Assembly: GCF_015291705.1 (NCBI RefSeq)
Contig: NZ_CP030050.1
Span: forward strand, 5,332,001 to 5,396,000
Length of the DNA: 64,000 bases
Direction: 5' to 3'
Source: Bradyrhizobium arachidis
GTDB lineage: Bacteria > Pseudomonadota > Alphaproteobacteria > Rhizobiales > Xanthobacteraceae
Shown piece by piece: positions 9,408 through 17,743 of this stretch (the first letter of the stretch is position 1; every line of letters starts with the position of its first letter). The position numbers and the translations under genes are program-made. The notes beneath the pieces were generated by a model, which saw nothing but the letters and a program-made list of their open reading frames with translations, was not told where the DNA came from and made no database searches.

Positions 9408-9497
9408 ATGATCGAGACGGTTTCGGCACTGATGGGTCTGGTAAGCGCGGGGATCTTCCTGGCCCATGCGTTTGAAGGTTACCGCACGAGGGCCTGA
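9408..9497 (+). CDS. Tiny single-helix membrane protein, 29 residues
   Basis: Reads MIETVSALMGLVSAGIFLAHAFEGYRTRA (split here as MIETVSALMGLVSAG and IFLAHAFEGYRTRA). It has a hydrophobic helix of about 18 residues followed by a short basic tail, the usual inside-positive end of a small inner-membrane protein. A weak GGAA lies six bases before the ATG. I recall near-identical small proteins in Bradyrhizobium genomes, but no function is known to me. A longer frame starting at 9270 is Cys/Pro-rich upstream and unlikely. Confidence 0.6.
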   Translation: MIETVSALMGLVSAGIFLAHAFEGYRTRA

Positions 9498-9600
9498 GGC
9501 ACTCGCGCGGTCGGCAAGCATCACCTCTTTCAAGGGCGGCACGTTCGGACATTTTTAATCAATCCGACCGAGCATCGAAAACGAGAGTGGCAGGTGTCCC

Positions 9601-9699
9601 ATGCGCAACCATGATCTGGTATCGGATAGCTTCCTGGTGCTGACAGCCGGTGGCTTGGTCCTTCTCTGCTCGAGCCTTGTGGCCCTCGCCTTCGGCTGA
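9601..9699 (+). CDS. Tiny single-helix membrane protein, 32 residues
   Basis: The frame starts ATG CGC AAC CAT and gives MRNHDLVSDSFLVL then TAGGLVLLCSSLVALAFG, ending at TGA. About 20 of the 32 residues form one hydrophobic helix. A purine-rich GAGAGTGGCAGG lies upstream of the ATG. It follows the 29-residue gene by about 100 bases on the same strand, so the two may be a group of small membrane proteins. Function unknown. It is too short for ordinary ORF calling and could be chance, although the hydrophobic pattern is strong. Confidence 0.42.
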   Translation: MRNHDLVSDSFLVLTAGGLVLLCSSLVALAFG

Positions 9700-9856
9700 G
9701 CGCGATCGCAGTTTCGCTTTTTCCGACCACGATTACGCCGCGACGCAGCATGCGGCTGCTGCCCGCCATAGCCCCTCTCCCGTTTAGTTGATTGAATTCC
9801 TACGCGCGGCGCCTCGACTTAATTTCAAGAGGCCATCACCAACGAGGGTGACGCAA

Positions 9857-9985
9857 ATGCTTGCAGAGAAATTTTTTCTTGTTCTGGAATCTCTGATCCG
9901 CGGCGACCGCATTTACCCCGACGGCAGCCCCCGAACCGTTAGCTCCTCCCCGCACGTGCCGGTGAAGCTGCCGAACCAGAAATAA
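9857..9985 (+). CDS. Conserved small protein, 42 residues
   Basis: Starts MLAEKFFLVLESLIRGD and ends SPHVPVKLPNQK, preceded by GAGGGTG seven bases before the ATG. I recognise the pattern (MLAEKFFLVLE at the start, SPHVPVKLP at the end) as a very small protein family common in rhizobia. No function is known to me. A longer frame from 9788 adds an unlikely N-terminus. The middle is short and polar and there is no membrane segment apart from the weakly hydrophobic first helix. Confidence 0.72.
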   Translation: MLAEKFFLVLESLIRGDRIYPDGSPRTVSSSPHVPVKLPNQK

Positions 9986-10019
9986 CCGGCGTCGGCCGAA
10001 CATCCGAATCACGCGCCGC

Positions 10020-10373
10020 TCAGCGCAGGCCGAGCAGCGAGCGGCGATAGAAGCTGTCGCGGGCCTCGCTCCGGCACACGAAGCTGCCGTCGAAACCCTG
10101 GCCGTAGCGCTTCTGGCCCTTGCCGTAGTAGACGCCCTTGCGGAAATCGAGCCAGACCACCTGGTCGTGCGGGCAATGGCGCTGCGCCTGCGCCTCGTAG
10201 CGAAACGGCGTCAGCGGCGTTGCCGCAACGTCCGTGGCGCCGGCGCCAACCAGGACCGCGGCCGCGAGCACAATCCCGCCCACTGCCTTGCCAAATCCAT
10301 TCCAGGACACGCCCGCCCTCCCGATCCAGATCGCCTGTGCTGCGGCCGCCGGCAGGGTAACACGAGACGTCAC
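10020..10373 (-). CDS. Small secreted protein, unknown function
   Basis: A 117-residue frame with an N-terminal hydrophobic stretch (GKAVGGIVLAAAVLVGAGATDVAA) that reads as a signal peptide. The mature part has QAQRHCPHDQVVWLDFRKGVYYGKGQKRYG and a second Cys in SFVCRSEA. This HCP..VWL...GVY..KGQ..YG...C pattern is a recurring small exported family in rhizobia, with two cysteines that could pair in the periplasm. The true start may be the in-frame GTG just before the hydrophobic segment, giving a shorter protein. It sits alone, divergent from the YqhA-like gene. Confidence 0.62.
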   Translation of the reverse strand: MTSRVTLPAAAAQAIWIGRAGVSWNGFGKAVGGIVLAAAVLVGAGATDVAATPLTPFRYEAQAQRHCPHDQVVWLDFRKGVYYGKGQKRYGQGFDGSFVCRSEARDSFYRRSLLGLR

Positions 10374-10470
10374 GGTCCGCGAACGGCAGCCCCGGCCTCG
10401 CGTCTTCCACCGGCCATCTTGCCGGGGTACATGAATGCAAGGTCATTTCGCTCGCAAGGATACTGCCTGA

Positions 10471-11052
10471 ATGTCGGTTGAGCCTGAGCCCAACACTGGC
10501 CCACATTCCCTGCCCGCGCCGCGTCTCGGCATCCTGCCGATGATCATCTTCGGCTCGCGCTGGCTGCAACTGCCGCTCTATCTCGGACTGATCGTGGCGC
10601 AGTGCGTCTACATCGCGCTGTTCCTGAAGGAGCTCTGGCATCTGTCCTGGCACGCGCTCGACCTCACCGAGCAGCAGATCATGATGAGCGTGCTAGCGCT
10701 CATCGATGTCGTGATGATCTCCAACCTGCTGGTGATGGTGATCGTCGGCGGCTACGAGACCTTCGTCTCGCGGCTCGACCTCCAGGGCCATCCCGACGAG
10801 CCGGAATGGCTTGGCCATGTCAATGCGAGCGTCCTGAAGATCAAGCTCGCCATGGCCATCATCGGCATCTCCTCGATCGCACTGCTGCGCACCTTCATCG
10901 AGGCCGGCAATCTCGGCTCGAGCCGCGCCGGCTTCACCGAGACCGGCGTGATGTGGCAGGTGCTGATCCACATCACCTTCATCGTCTCGGCGCTCGGCAT
11001 CGCCTATGTCGACAAGCTCAGCGATTCCGGCATGCGCAGGCATGCCGAGTGA
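10471..11052 (+). CDS. YqhA / UPF0114 (TIGR00645) family membrane protein
   Basis: A 193-residue inner-membrane protein with about four hydrophobic helices: [61 protein letters not shown] and a last one at [19 protein letters not shown]. The [10 protein letters not shown] and [10 protein letters not shown] blocks are diagnostic of the YqhA family. The family has no settled biochemical role. It stands between the small secreted protein and the DUF1476 gene, with no obvious operon partner. Confidence 0.88.
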   Translation: MSVEPEPNTGPHSLPAPRLGILPMIIFGSRWLQLPLYLGLIVAQCVYIALFLKELWHLSWHALDLTEQQIMMSVLALIDVVMISNLLVMVIVGGYETFVSRLDLQGHPDEPEWLGHVNASVLKIKLAMAIIGISSIALLRTFIEAGNLGSSRAGFTETGVMWQVLIHITFIVSALGIAYVDKLSDSGMRRHAE

Positions 11053-11068
11053 GGCGCAAAGGCCGGGC

Positions 11069-11389
11069 TTATTGCTTGTCTGCTTCGAGCTGCGCGAGCG
11101 CCTGGTGCAGGCACTCCTGAAGCTTGACCGCGACCTGCTCGCGCGCCACGCCTCTGGCGGCGAGATCGCCCGAGACCTTGTTCACGACCTCGTCGATCGT
11201 CTGGCTCCCCAGACTGTCCGTCACCAGCGCCGTCGCATAATTCGAAGCCGCATCGCCGCTGAGCCCGAGCTGGCCTGCGGCCCACAGCCCGAGCAGCTTG
11301 TTGGACCGCGCAGCGGCCTTGAACATGAGCTCCTCGTCGTGGGCGAATTTGGCTTCAAAGCCCTGCTCGCGCTTGTCGAACGTGGTCAT
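11069..11389 (-). CDS. DUF1476 protein, F1-ATPase inhibitor subunit zeta
   Basis: A 106-residue soluble protein, starting MTTFDKREQGFEAKFAHDEE, followed by KLLGLWAAGQLGLSG. The pattern (FDxRExxFExKxAHDEEL then a KLLGLWAA helix) matches the alphaproteobacterial zeta subunit, whose N-terminal segment blocks ATP hydrolysis by F1FO-ATPase in Paracoccus. I chose the ATG at 11389 over one four residues upstream because family members begin there. The C-terminal half is a helical bundle rich in Glu, Gln and Ala. Confidence 0.9.
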   Translation of the reverse strand: MTTFDKREQGFEAKFAHDEELMFKAAARSNKLLGLWAAGQLGLSGDAASNYATALVTDSLGSQTIDEVVNKVSGDLAARGVAREQVAVKLQECLHQALAQLEADKQ

Positions 11390-11461
11390 GGTCAGCTCCA
11401 TCTCGTTTTCGCGTCAAGAGGATCGAAACTGGCTGGGAGCAATCGTCTCCGTGGATTCACG

Positions 11462-11770
11462 TCAGTTCGGGATCATCTGAAGCTTCCGGCGGAAGCCAAA
11501 CGCCGTCAAGCCTCTCCCTGCATGGCGGGAAGATCGAGCGCTGACGCTTGAACAGCGACCTTGCGGGAGTTTCGACGGCTTGACCGGGTATGCCCTTGGC
11601 AGGCGGCCCTCTCCACCCTGGACCTCGCGCGCAGCCGGTTGCTCGATGTCGCGAATGATTGCCGCATCGCAGCCGAGGCAAGCGAGGCGCTCGAGCTCGC
11701 TTTGAGCGCAGCACGGGGCGATGGCCGGCACTGGCGCCGGCACCGGCCGCAAGATCTCATCGAGAGCCAT
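11462..11770 (-). CDS. Possible hypothetical protein, 102 residues
   Basis: A minus-strand frame starting MALDEILRPVPAPVPAIAP, with four cysteines in the first half. It lies 24 bases after the small charged protein at 11794-11985. I recognise no family and an overlapping plus-strand frame of similar length exists, so coding is uncertain. The end lies close to the DUF1476 promoter region. Confidence 0.25.
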   Translation of the reverse strand: MALDEILRPVPAPVPAIAPCCAQSELERLACLGCDAAIIRDIEQPAAREVQGGEGRLPRAYPVKPSKLPQGRCSSVSARSSRHAGRGLTAFGFRRKLQMIPN

Positions 11771-11793
11771 TTCGGCGCGACGCGTGGGATCCG

Positions 11794-11985
11794 TCAGGCC
11801 TTCGCGGCGGCGGCCTCGCGCGCAAGACGTTCGGCCTTGAGCCGCTCCTTGTTGGCGTAAAACGCCTTCTGCGCCTCTTCATGATCGCGCATGGCCTTTT
11901 CGGCCTCGATCCGGCGCGCCGCATCGCGCGCCTGGCGCTGTTCAGGGGTCAGGGGTTTGCGTCGGTAGGAAAGGTCTTCAGTCAT
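11794..11985 (-). CDS. Small charged helical protein, 63 residues
   Basis: Starts MTEDLSYRRKPLTPEQRQARD and continues as an almost continuous amphipathic helix of Glu, Arg, Lys and Ala ending AREAAAAKA. The RKPLTPEQRQARDAAR motif is one I associate with a small Bradyrhizobium protein of unknown role. I use the inner ATG at 11985, because the residues before it (RGGTLSSPSRC) look like untranslated sequence. No partner gene is obvious. Confidence 0.7.
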   Translation of the reverse strand: MTEDLSYRRKPLTPEQRQARDAARRIEAEKAMRDHEEAQKAFYANKERLKAERLAREAAAAKA

Positions 11986-12214
11986 GGCGAGACAACGCGA
12001 CGGTGAGGAAAGAGTTCCGCCCCTCACCCCAACCGGGGGGCCCGGCCAAACCGAAATGTCCGCTTATTCAGGACCTTAGTGGTGACAATCCGAGTTGGAC
12101 TCGAAGCCATCCGCCTTGCCGGCAGGGCGCTCAGACAAATATCGAAAACAACCCCATGCACAGTAGCTAAGTCGAGCTGGCACAACGCTTTTTCTCATCC
12201 GCCGCGGAAAGCCG

Positions 12215-12237
12215 TTTGACACGTCGGGCAAAACAGC
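12215..12237 (+). repeat. TTGACNCGTCGGGCAAAACAGC repeat, copy 1
   Basis: A 22-base match to 12882-12903 with one mismatch (A versus G). The two copies bracket the DUF3551 gene, on the same strand about 670 bases apart. I recall related GTCGGGCAAAACA sequences scattered in Bradyrhizobium intergenic regions; they look like remnants of a dispersed sequence. Confidence 0.5.
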
Positions 12238-12524
12238 GACATTCTGCCAACTTCGGAAAATCCGTCACGGAGATGCCCGCACCGCCTGCGTCGCGGCGCT
12301 TGCCTTTCCACGTCTCGCCTGACCGGACTCCTCTTGCGAAGTCGAGCGCGACCGCTAGCTCATATTGGTCATCCGGGAAGATGAGCGCGTGTGCCTGTTC
12401 CCGCAATGGCACCGGTTGGAAGAACCGGAGACATTCTGCAACGGGAAGTGAGCTGCGACACTGTGGCTACTGTCCGAAGGCGCCACTCAAATTCGATTGG
12501 CGAGAACCAAATCAGGAGGTGAAC

Positions 12525-12812
12525 ATGACTCGCCTGCTTCTCGCGATTGTATCAGCTGGCTCAATTCTGGTATCGGCGGGTTCGATCTCGCCCACGACCG
12601 CACGGCAATATCGCCAAGGCTACATTTCCCAGAGCGGCCCAGCTGATCTCTACTGCTTGCAGGGGCGGATATGGGGCTACCCCGGCAACTGCCAGTTCGC
12701 AACCTACGAGCAGTGCATGGCAACCGCATCGGGTACGAACGCCTATTGCGGTATCAACCCGCGCCATGCCTTCGCCGGCAGCGGCTATCGCGGTCAATGG
12801 TATCCCTACTAG
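12525..12812 (+). CDS. DUF3551 small exported protein
   Basis: A 95-residue protein. An AGGAGGT ribosome site lies four bases before the ATG, which fixes the start over a longer frame from 12216. Residues 1-26 (MTRLLLAIVSAGSILVSAG and following) form a signal peptide. The mature part has YCLQGRIWGYPGNCQFATYE followed by QCMATASGTNAYCGINP; the C...G.C.F.T..QC...G....C pattern is the DUF3551 signature, abundant in Bradyrhizobium. The function is unknown. The end SGYRGQWYPY is Gly/Tyr rich. Confidence 0.88.
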   Translation: MTRLLLAIVSAGSILVSAGSISPTTARQYRQGYISQSGPADLYCLQGRIWGYPGNCQFATYEQCMATASGTNAYCGINPRHAFAGSGYRGQWYPY

Positions 12813-12881
12813 GCCAGCGTGACCCGCGCGCGTCGGATCAAGACCCTACGCGCCCCACCCTGCGCATCCCGAGAAGGCCGA

Positions 12882-12903
12882 TTGACGCGTCGGGCAAAAC
12901 AGC
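12882..12903 (+). repeat. TTGACNCGTCGGGCAAAACAGC repeat, copy 2
   Basis: Second copy of the repeat at 12215-12237. It lies in the roughly 310-base gap between the DUF3551 gene and the sxtJ-like gene, in which I see no other feature. Confidence 0.5.
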
Positions 12904-13123
12904 TGCGCAAATGCGATTATTCCGACGTGGTCGCGCTGCCCGCCCTCAGCTCGCAACCGTGACGCCGCTTTGCCGAGACCGGCAAACCTCCACGTTACCA
13001 TGGACATTGCCGAGAGCTCCCGTAATAGGCGCTGTACCGCCCGCCATTGTTGGATTGACTCGACACATCCTTCTATGGAATGGGCTACTTTTGCGGTATT
13101 CAGACGATTTCTGATACCTAAAG

Positions 13124-13567
13124 ATGGGCTCGGATCAAGCGGTGAGACAAACCACTCACGAACCTCTCTCCCAAAAGGAGAAACTCGTTGTTGGCTCTGA
13201 TCGGTCTTTTGGATGGGTGATGGCCGCTGCTCTCGCGGTCGTCAGCCTTCTCAATGTCTGGCACTCCGGCCACTTGTGGCCATGGACCTCGGCTTTGTCC
13301 GCAGTGTTCGCACTTTTCGCAATCGCTCGTCCGGCGATGCTGCATCCACTCAATCGTGCCTGGATGAAGCTCGGCTTGCTTCTGCATAGGATCGTGAACC
13401 CGATTGTGATGGGGCTCATCTTTTTTGGTGCGATCCTGCCTACCGGCCTGGTGATGCGCTTGCGCGGCAAGGACCCGCTGCGCCTGAACCGCGACGCGGG
13501 CGCGGAGAGCTACTGGATTCGCCGGACGCCCGGTCCCGCGCCCGAAAGCATGCGAGATCAATTCTAA
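13124..13567 (+). CDS. SxtJ family membrane protein
   Basis: A 147-residue membrane protein. After a polar start (MGSDQAVRQTTHEPLSQKEK) there are helices at FGWVMAAALAVVSLLNVW, LWPWTSALSAVFALFAIAR and IVNPIVMGLIFFGAILPTG. The RSFGW start of the first helix, LNRAWMKLGLLLHRIVNPIVMG and the DPLRLN tail are features of the SxtJ family, named from saxitoxin clusters but widespread beside carbamoyltransferases. Its TAA shares one base with the ATG of the DUF5989 gene (TAATG). Function unproven. Confidence 0.87.
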   Translation: MGSDQAVRQTTHEPLSQKEKLVVGSDRSFGWVMAAALAVVSLLNVWHSGHLWPWTSALSAVFALFAIARPAMLHPLNRAWMKLGLLLHRIVNPIVMGLIFFGAILPTGLVMRLRGKDPLRLNRDAGAESYWIRRTPGPAPESMRDQF

Positions 13568-13719
13568 TGCTCGACTTCGTCTCCGAGATCTGGCGCTTTC
13601 TCCGCGTCCGGAAGAAATTGTGGCTGCTGCCAATCCTGGTCATGATGGTCATATTCGGTGGCCTGGCCATCCTGGCCAAGGGGTCGGTCGTCGCTCCCTT
13701 CATCTATACCCTGTTCTAG
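13567..13719 (+). CDS. DUF5989 family small membrane protein
   Basis: A 50-residue protein, MLDFVSEIWRFLRVRKKLWL followed by LPILVMMVIFGGLAILAKGS and VVAPFIYTLF. A single strong hydrophobic helix follows a basic FLRVRKKLW start. This matches the tiny DUF5989 proteins that regularly lie between SxtJ and a NodU-like carbamoyltransferase. It overlaps the sxtJ-like gene by one base and ends two bases before the carbamoyltransferase ATG, so the three genes form one translational unit. Confidence 0.85.
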   Translation: MLDFVSEIWRFLRVRKKLWLLPILVMMVIFGGLAILAKGSVVAPFIYTLF

Positions 13720-13721
13720 GA

Positions 13722-15551
13722 ATGCGGATCCTCGGCATCTCGGCTTTCTACCATGACAGTGCAGCAGCACTTGTCGATGACGGCCGTGTCGTTGCGGCCG
13801 CACAGGAGGAACGTTTCACACGGAAAAAGCATGACGCCGCGTTTCCGCAGCACGCAATAGCGTCTTGCCTGGAGATATCGGGAGCAAAGCTATCCGACAT
13901 CGATCATGTGGTGTTTTATGATAAGCCGTTCCTCAAGTTCGAGCGGCTTCTGGAAACCTATGTCGCACTCGCGCCGAGCGGGTTCCGCTCTTTCCAGATG
14001 GCGCTGCCGCTTTGGTTGAAAGAGAAGCTCTTTCAAAAAAGCCTGCTACGGAAGCATTTGGCTGAATTCGACCCGGAGTTCGCTCTCGATCGCCTCTTGT
14101 TCGCCGAGCACCATCTGAGCCACGCGGCATCGGCCTTTTTTCCATCGCCGTTTGAAAAGGCCGCGGTCCTGACGATGGACGGCGTTGGAGAATGGGCCAC
14201 GACCTCCGCGGCGCACGGCGATGGCAACCGCCTGGAGATTTTTCAGGAGATCCATTTCCCGCACTCGCTCGGCCTGCTCTACTCTGCCTTCACTTATTAC
14301 ACGGGCTTCAAGGTCAATTCCGGCGAGTACAAGCTGATGGGGCTCGCGCCCTATGGCGAGCCAAAATACGCTCAGCGCATTCTCGACTCCCTGATAGACC
14401 TGAAGGCCGATGGATCGTTTCGCCTCGATATGTCGTATTTCGACTATTGCACCGGGCTGACGATGACCAACGAACGGTTCGCTCAGCTTTTTGGCGAGCC
14501 TGTCCGCGAACCCGATCAGTTGCTCACCCCGTTCCACATGGATATCGCAGCCTCGATCCAGTCAGTCCTCGAGGAAGTCGTTCTCCGTCTGACCCGCAGC
14601 CTTGCCAGCCAAACCGGCGCGCGCAATTTATGCCTTGCAGGGGGCGTTGCGCTCAATTGCGTCGCGAACGGCAAGGTGTTGCGTGACGGCAAGTTCGATT
14701 CCGTGTGGATTCAGCCCGCCGCCGGAGACGCCGGAGGGGCAGTTGGAGCTGCCCTTGCCGCTTATCACCAATTCAAGCAACAGCCGCGTCGCGTTGTGGC
14801 TGGCGACGGTATGTCGGGAGCTTTTCTGGGACCTGAGTTCTCGCAAGACGAGGTCGAGCAGCGGCTGCGCGCCGTTGGTGCGCGCTTTGACGTCCTGACC
14901 GAAGAAGCGATGATCGAGACGACCGCGGCAGCGCTCGCCGACCAACTCGCGGTTGGATGGTTCCAAGGCAGAATGGAGTTCGGACCGCGCTCGCTTGGAG
15001 CACGATCGATCCTTGGCGATCCGCGCTCCGCTTCGATGCAGAAGAACCTAAATCTCAAGGTAAAATATCGCGAGAGCTTCCGGCCGTTTGCACCTGCGGT
15101 GGCCCGCGAAGACGTCGCCGACTGGTTTGAACTAGATAGCGACAGCCCCTACATGCTTTTCGTCGCTGACGTCAGGAACGACCGACGTCTTGCAATGAGC
15201 GAAGACGAGCAGGCACTTTTCGGCATCGACAAGCTGAATATCGTGCGGTCGAGCGTCCCCGCCGTGACGCATGTCGACTACTCCGCCCGCATCCAGACGG
15301 TCAGCGCCGACACAAATCCGTTCTTTCATCGTCTGCTGGTCCGCTTCAAAAGCCTCACGGGATGCCCAATTCTGGTCAACACCAGCTTCAACGTGCGTGG
15401 CGAACCGATTGTTTGCACGCCGGAAGATGCCTTCCGCTGCTTCATGGGCAACGAGCTCGACATGCTGGTGGTCGGAACCTGCGTCCTGAGAAAGCAGGAC
15501 CAGGATCCGAGCCTAAAGCAGAGCTACAATTTAGACCTGCCACCAGATTGA
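13722..15551 (+). CDS. NodU/CmcH family carbamoyltransferase
   Basis: A 609-residue protein that should transfer carbamoyl from carbamoyl phosphate to a hydroxyl group. It starts MRILGISAFYHDSAAALV, the standard family opening, so I reject the longer frame from 13620. Later signatures are EERFTRKKHD, AEHHLSHAASAFFPSPF (two metal-binding His), TMDGVGEW, LAGGVALNCVANGK, PAAGDAGGAVGAALAA, FGPRSLGARSILGDPR and the C-terminal YSARIQTV and NTSFNVRGEPIV. Both the Kae1-like and YrdC-like halves are present. Neighbours SxtJ and DUF5989 suggest the acceptor is a lipid-linked or surface glycan or a small secondary metabolite; this is inference. Confidence 0.93.
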   Translation: MRILGISAFYHDSAAALVDDGRVVAAAQEERFTRKKHDAAFPQHAIASCLEISGAKLSDIDHVVFYDKPFLKFERLLETYVALAPSGFRSFQMALPLWLKEKLFQKSLLRKHLAEFDPEFALDRLLFAEHHLSHAASAFFPSPFEKAAVLTMDGVGEWATTSAAHGDGNRLEIFQEIHFPHSLGLLYSAFTYYTGFKVNSGEYKLMGLAPYGEPKYAQRILDSLIDLKADGSFRLDMSYFDYCTGLTMTNERFAQLFGEPVREPDQLLTPFHMDIAASIQSVLEEVVLRLTRSLASQTGARNLCLAGGVALNCVANGKVLRDGKFDSVWIQPAAGDAGGAVGAALAAYHQFKQQPRRVVAGDGMSGAFLGPEFSQDEVEQRLRAVGARFDVLTEEAMIETTAAALADQLAVGWFQGRMEFGPRSLGARSILGDPRSASMQKNLNLKVKYRESFRPFAPAVAREDVADWFELDSDSPYMLFVADVRNDRRLAMSEDEQALFGIDKLNIVRSSVPAVTHVDYSARIQTVSADTNPFFHRLLVRFKSLTGCPILVNTSFNVRGEPIVCTPEDAFRCFMGNELDMLVVGTCVLRKQDQDPSLKQSYNLDLPPD

Positions 15552-15555
15552 ACGG

Positions 15556-16716
15556 TTACTGTCGACGCTCGGAAGCAATCAGCCGCTGTACCTGTTCAGC
15601 GACCAAATCGTTGCCTCGCTCAGTCATGTGACAACATTTGTCGACGAACACGTCGTCTTCCGGATAGTCCCTCAAGAGCCCGATCGTGTCGAGAAAGCTT
15701 GTGTCCGCGTGCCTGACGGAGAATTGCTTGGATTCATCGTTCGCCGCATCGATCGCGGAACGAAGTGCTGGAGGCCACCTCTGATACGAGCTGTATGGCA
15801 CGGTGATCGGCGCAACGATGAGCTGCTTCACGCCGGCCCGGACGGCCAGATCATGTAAGCGCTCCAGCGCTTGCCGAATTTCGAGCCGGTACCGGTTGAG
15901 CGATTGCTCGTCAATTGGGGTTATCACGTCCAAACGCAGCAATTGATCACGGATCAGTTCAACTGAAGCAATGGGCTGCCACTTCTTCTTGACCAGCACT
16001 GCTTCGGTCGTCCAGTCAACTTCCGGACGCCAGTCCGCGCCGAGGCGCGAAAACTGCGTCGCAGGATCGAAAAATTGAAGATAGAGCGCGCTTATGTTGA
16101 ACTTGCCCGCGATCTCGTGCTCGAAGCGCGCAACGGCCTGGAACAACGAATAGGATGGAATTGCCGCATTGATGACGCATCGAACGTCATTCGCCTTCTG
16201 CAAACGTTCGAACAGTTTACTGGGCATCGATGCGTTGTCAGGCTCGCCATACCCGAATGGAACGGAATCCCCGATGAACACGACGTTGGGGCAATCCGGC
16301 TCGGTCCGCTGTGCGCCGCGGCGAAAGCCATATGCATCGGTCGAAATTCCCCAGCCATTTCCATAATTCGGATTTGTTGAATCTGGAACTGCTGTAACGT
16401 GGCGAGCGTCGTCGACAAGCCGTGTAAACGAGCGCACCTGGAACGTCTCGGTTGCAACGGGAATCCGCGCGTTACGCACATAGCGCCAAAGCTGCGCCAT
16501 GCCCTCTACCGACAGAAGGACGAACACGAACATGATGACGTAAAAGATCGCCTTCTTGGTTGGACTTAGTTCTGGCGATGTCGACTCCCGGCTACTCAAC
16601 CAAAGCTCCCCAACGTTCAGAGATTCCAAACCTGCCGCACCAAAAAATCCCGCCTCTGCGCAGACTTCTTTTGCATAGCTGACAGCCGCCGGGACGGTCA
16701 ACTTCCGGTGGCCCAA
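15556..16716 (-). CDS. Membrane-anchored SGNH/GDSL hydrolase
   Basis: A 386-residue frame. A transmembrane helix near residues 54-72 (KKAIFYVIMFVFVLLSVEGM) is followed by a hydrolase domain with block I FIGDSVPFGYG and the late block V D..H pair in DKCCHMTERGNDLVAE. The SGNH block II Gly and III Asn are less clear. The predicted start is TTG at 16716; shorter starts down to the helix are possible. It converges on the carbamoyltransferase with only four bases between the stops. Bradyrhizobium SxtJ cassettes often have such a hydrolase nearby, so acylation or deacylation of the same product is plausible. Confidence 0.75.
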   Translation of the reverse strand: MGHRKLTVPAAVSYAKEVCAEAGFFGAAGLESLNVGELWLSSRESTSPELSPTKKAIFYVIMFVFVLLSVEGMAQLWRYVRNARIPVATETFQVRSFTRLVDDARHVTAVPDSTNPNYGNGWGISTDAYGFRRGAQRTEPDCPNVVFIGDSVPFGYGEPDNASMPSKLFERLQKANDVRCVINAAIPSYSLFQAVARFEHEIAGKFNISALYLQFFDPATQFSRLGADWRPEVDWTTEAVLVKKKWQPIASVELIRDQLLRLDVITPIDEQSLNRYRLEIRQALERLHDLAVRAGVKQLIVAPITVPYSSYQRWPPALRSAIDAANDESKQFSVRHADTSFLDTIGLLRDYPEDDVFVDKCCHMTERGNDLVAEQVQRLIASERRQ

Positions 16717-16846
16717 AAGCCGGCGATCGACGATCGGCTCGGGGAGATCGGAAGACTGATGACGTTGCGGCGAACACGATGCGATCGCGCGCGTGCTGAC
16801 GCGATCAAGGTGGCTGAAGGCACGCGGCGATGATTTCGTCAGGCGG

Positions 16847-16942
16847 CTAGAGTACCGCAGCCAGAATATAGCTTAGAGCCAGTGGAAGCCCCGAGCTGGC
16901 CATACCAAGTGCAATTGCAAATCTCCGACGCTGCCTTTTCAC
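16847..16942 (-). CDS. Possible tiny membrane protein, 31 residues
   Basis: A GTG-started frame giving MKRQRRRFAIALGMASSG then LPLALSYILAAVL. The basic start and one hydrophobic helix of about 20 residues make a believable small membrane protein. No clear Shine-Dalgarno sequence precedes it. Together with the flanking 16.7-17.5 kb, where no other gene is visible, it could equally be chance. Confidence 0.28.
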   Translation of the reverse strand: MKRQRRRFAIALGMASSGLPLALSYILAAVL

Positions 16943-17521
16943 AACCCTGGATGGAAATGCCCAGCTTCTGTCGCAAGTTCGGGCCGAAAACCGTCCGTCG
17001 TCACGATGCGTGTTCGGCGATCGATTTGCGTAAACAGCTAAATCCGGGGTGGATTGGCAGATTACCTGACAGTCGACAATTCATTTCCCAGCGTCTACCG
17101 AAACGCCTCCGCTAATCAAAGGAGTCGACCGCTGCGCGAGGACAGAGTACCTCGCAAGAACTTCAAAAGATCAGCTTTGCAATAATTTCGCGACTTCCAG
17201 CCGATCAAATTCGGACGTAACTTACCTCGGTACAATTTCAATATCCGCACTTGCCGCGTCGGAAGTCGATCTGTTTGGGGCGGCCTGTGCCATAGGCCAT
17301 CACATTTATGGCCATCGGCCACGCCCGGCAGTCGGACAGGCAATCATTGGGCTATTCGGATCAAACAACGTCACGCGAAATGAACCAGCTATAGAACGGC
17401 GAAGTTCCTAGCGTGTGAAGTCGACTTTGGCCGCCGCCAAATTGCGGAGCCACTCAGCGGTGTTTAGGAAGCTATCTCACGCAGCGCACTTCGCCTCACC
17501 GTAGCTAGCTGGGGGTGCAGC
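16943..17521. other. Intergenic stretch with no gene seen
   Basis: Short open frames exist on both strands, but none has a family signature, a good ribosome site or a protein-like composition. The base composition is lower in G+C than the flanking core genes. Confidence 0.5.
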
Positions 17522-17743
17522 ATGAAGAGAACGGATGCCGGGATTTGTTTGGATGCGTTGTGGCGTGCGCGCGTTGCCTTGAGCACGGACATCAATCCGG
17601 TGAATACTTTTGAGGCCGCAGGGGCCCTAGATCAAATAGTCGATTTCATTGATAGCGAAGAAGTTGATGCGGCTTTGTCGCGGATCAAGGCGCGCGACCA
17701 TTTCACGGTCATGGAGTTCAGATATCGCGAGGCTCCCCGATGA
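17522..17743 (+). CDS. Small protein, first of a tandem paralogous pair
   Basis: A 73-residue protein, MKRTDAGICLDALWRARVAL and so on. From residue 9 it aligns with residues 62-118 of the next gene: LDALWRARVALSTDINP against LGAFLDARAILSAYLVP, and AALSRIKARDHFTVMEF against AALSRIERRRRFGLVEV. No database family is known to me. Its TGA overlaps the next ATG in an ATGA, so the two are translationally coupled. GGGGGTG lies a few bases before the start. Confidence 0.6.
   Translation: MKRTDAGICLDALWRARVALSTDINPVNTFEAAGALDQIVDFIDSEEVDAALSRIKARDHFTVMEFRYREAPR

Noticed and set aside
13620..13722. N-terminal extension of the carbamoyltransferase
   Set aside because: It overlaps the DUF5989 gene in another frame; the family starts MRILGISAFYHD.
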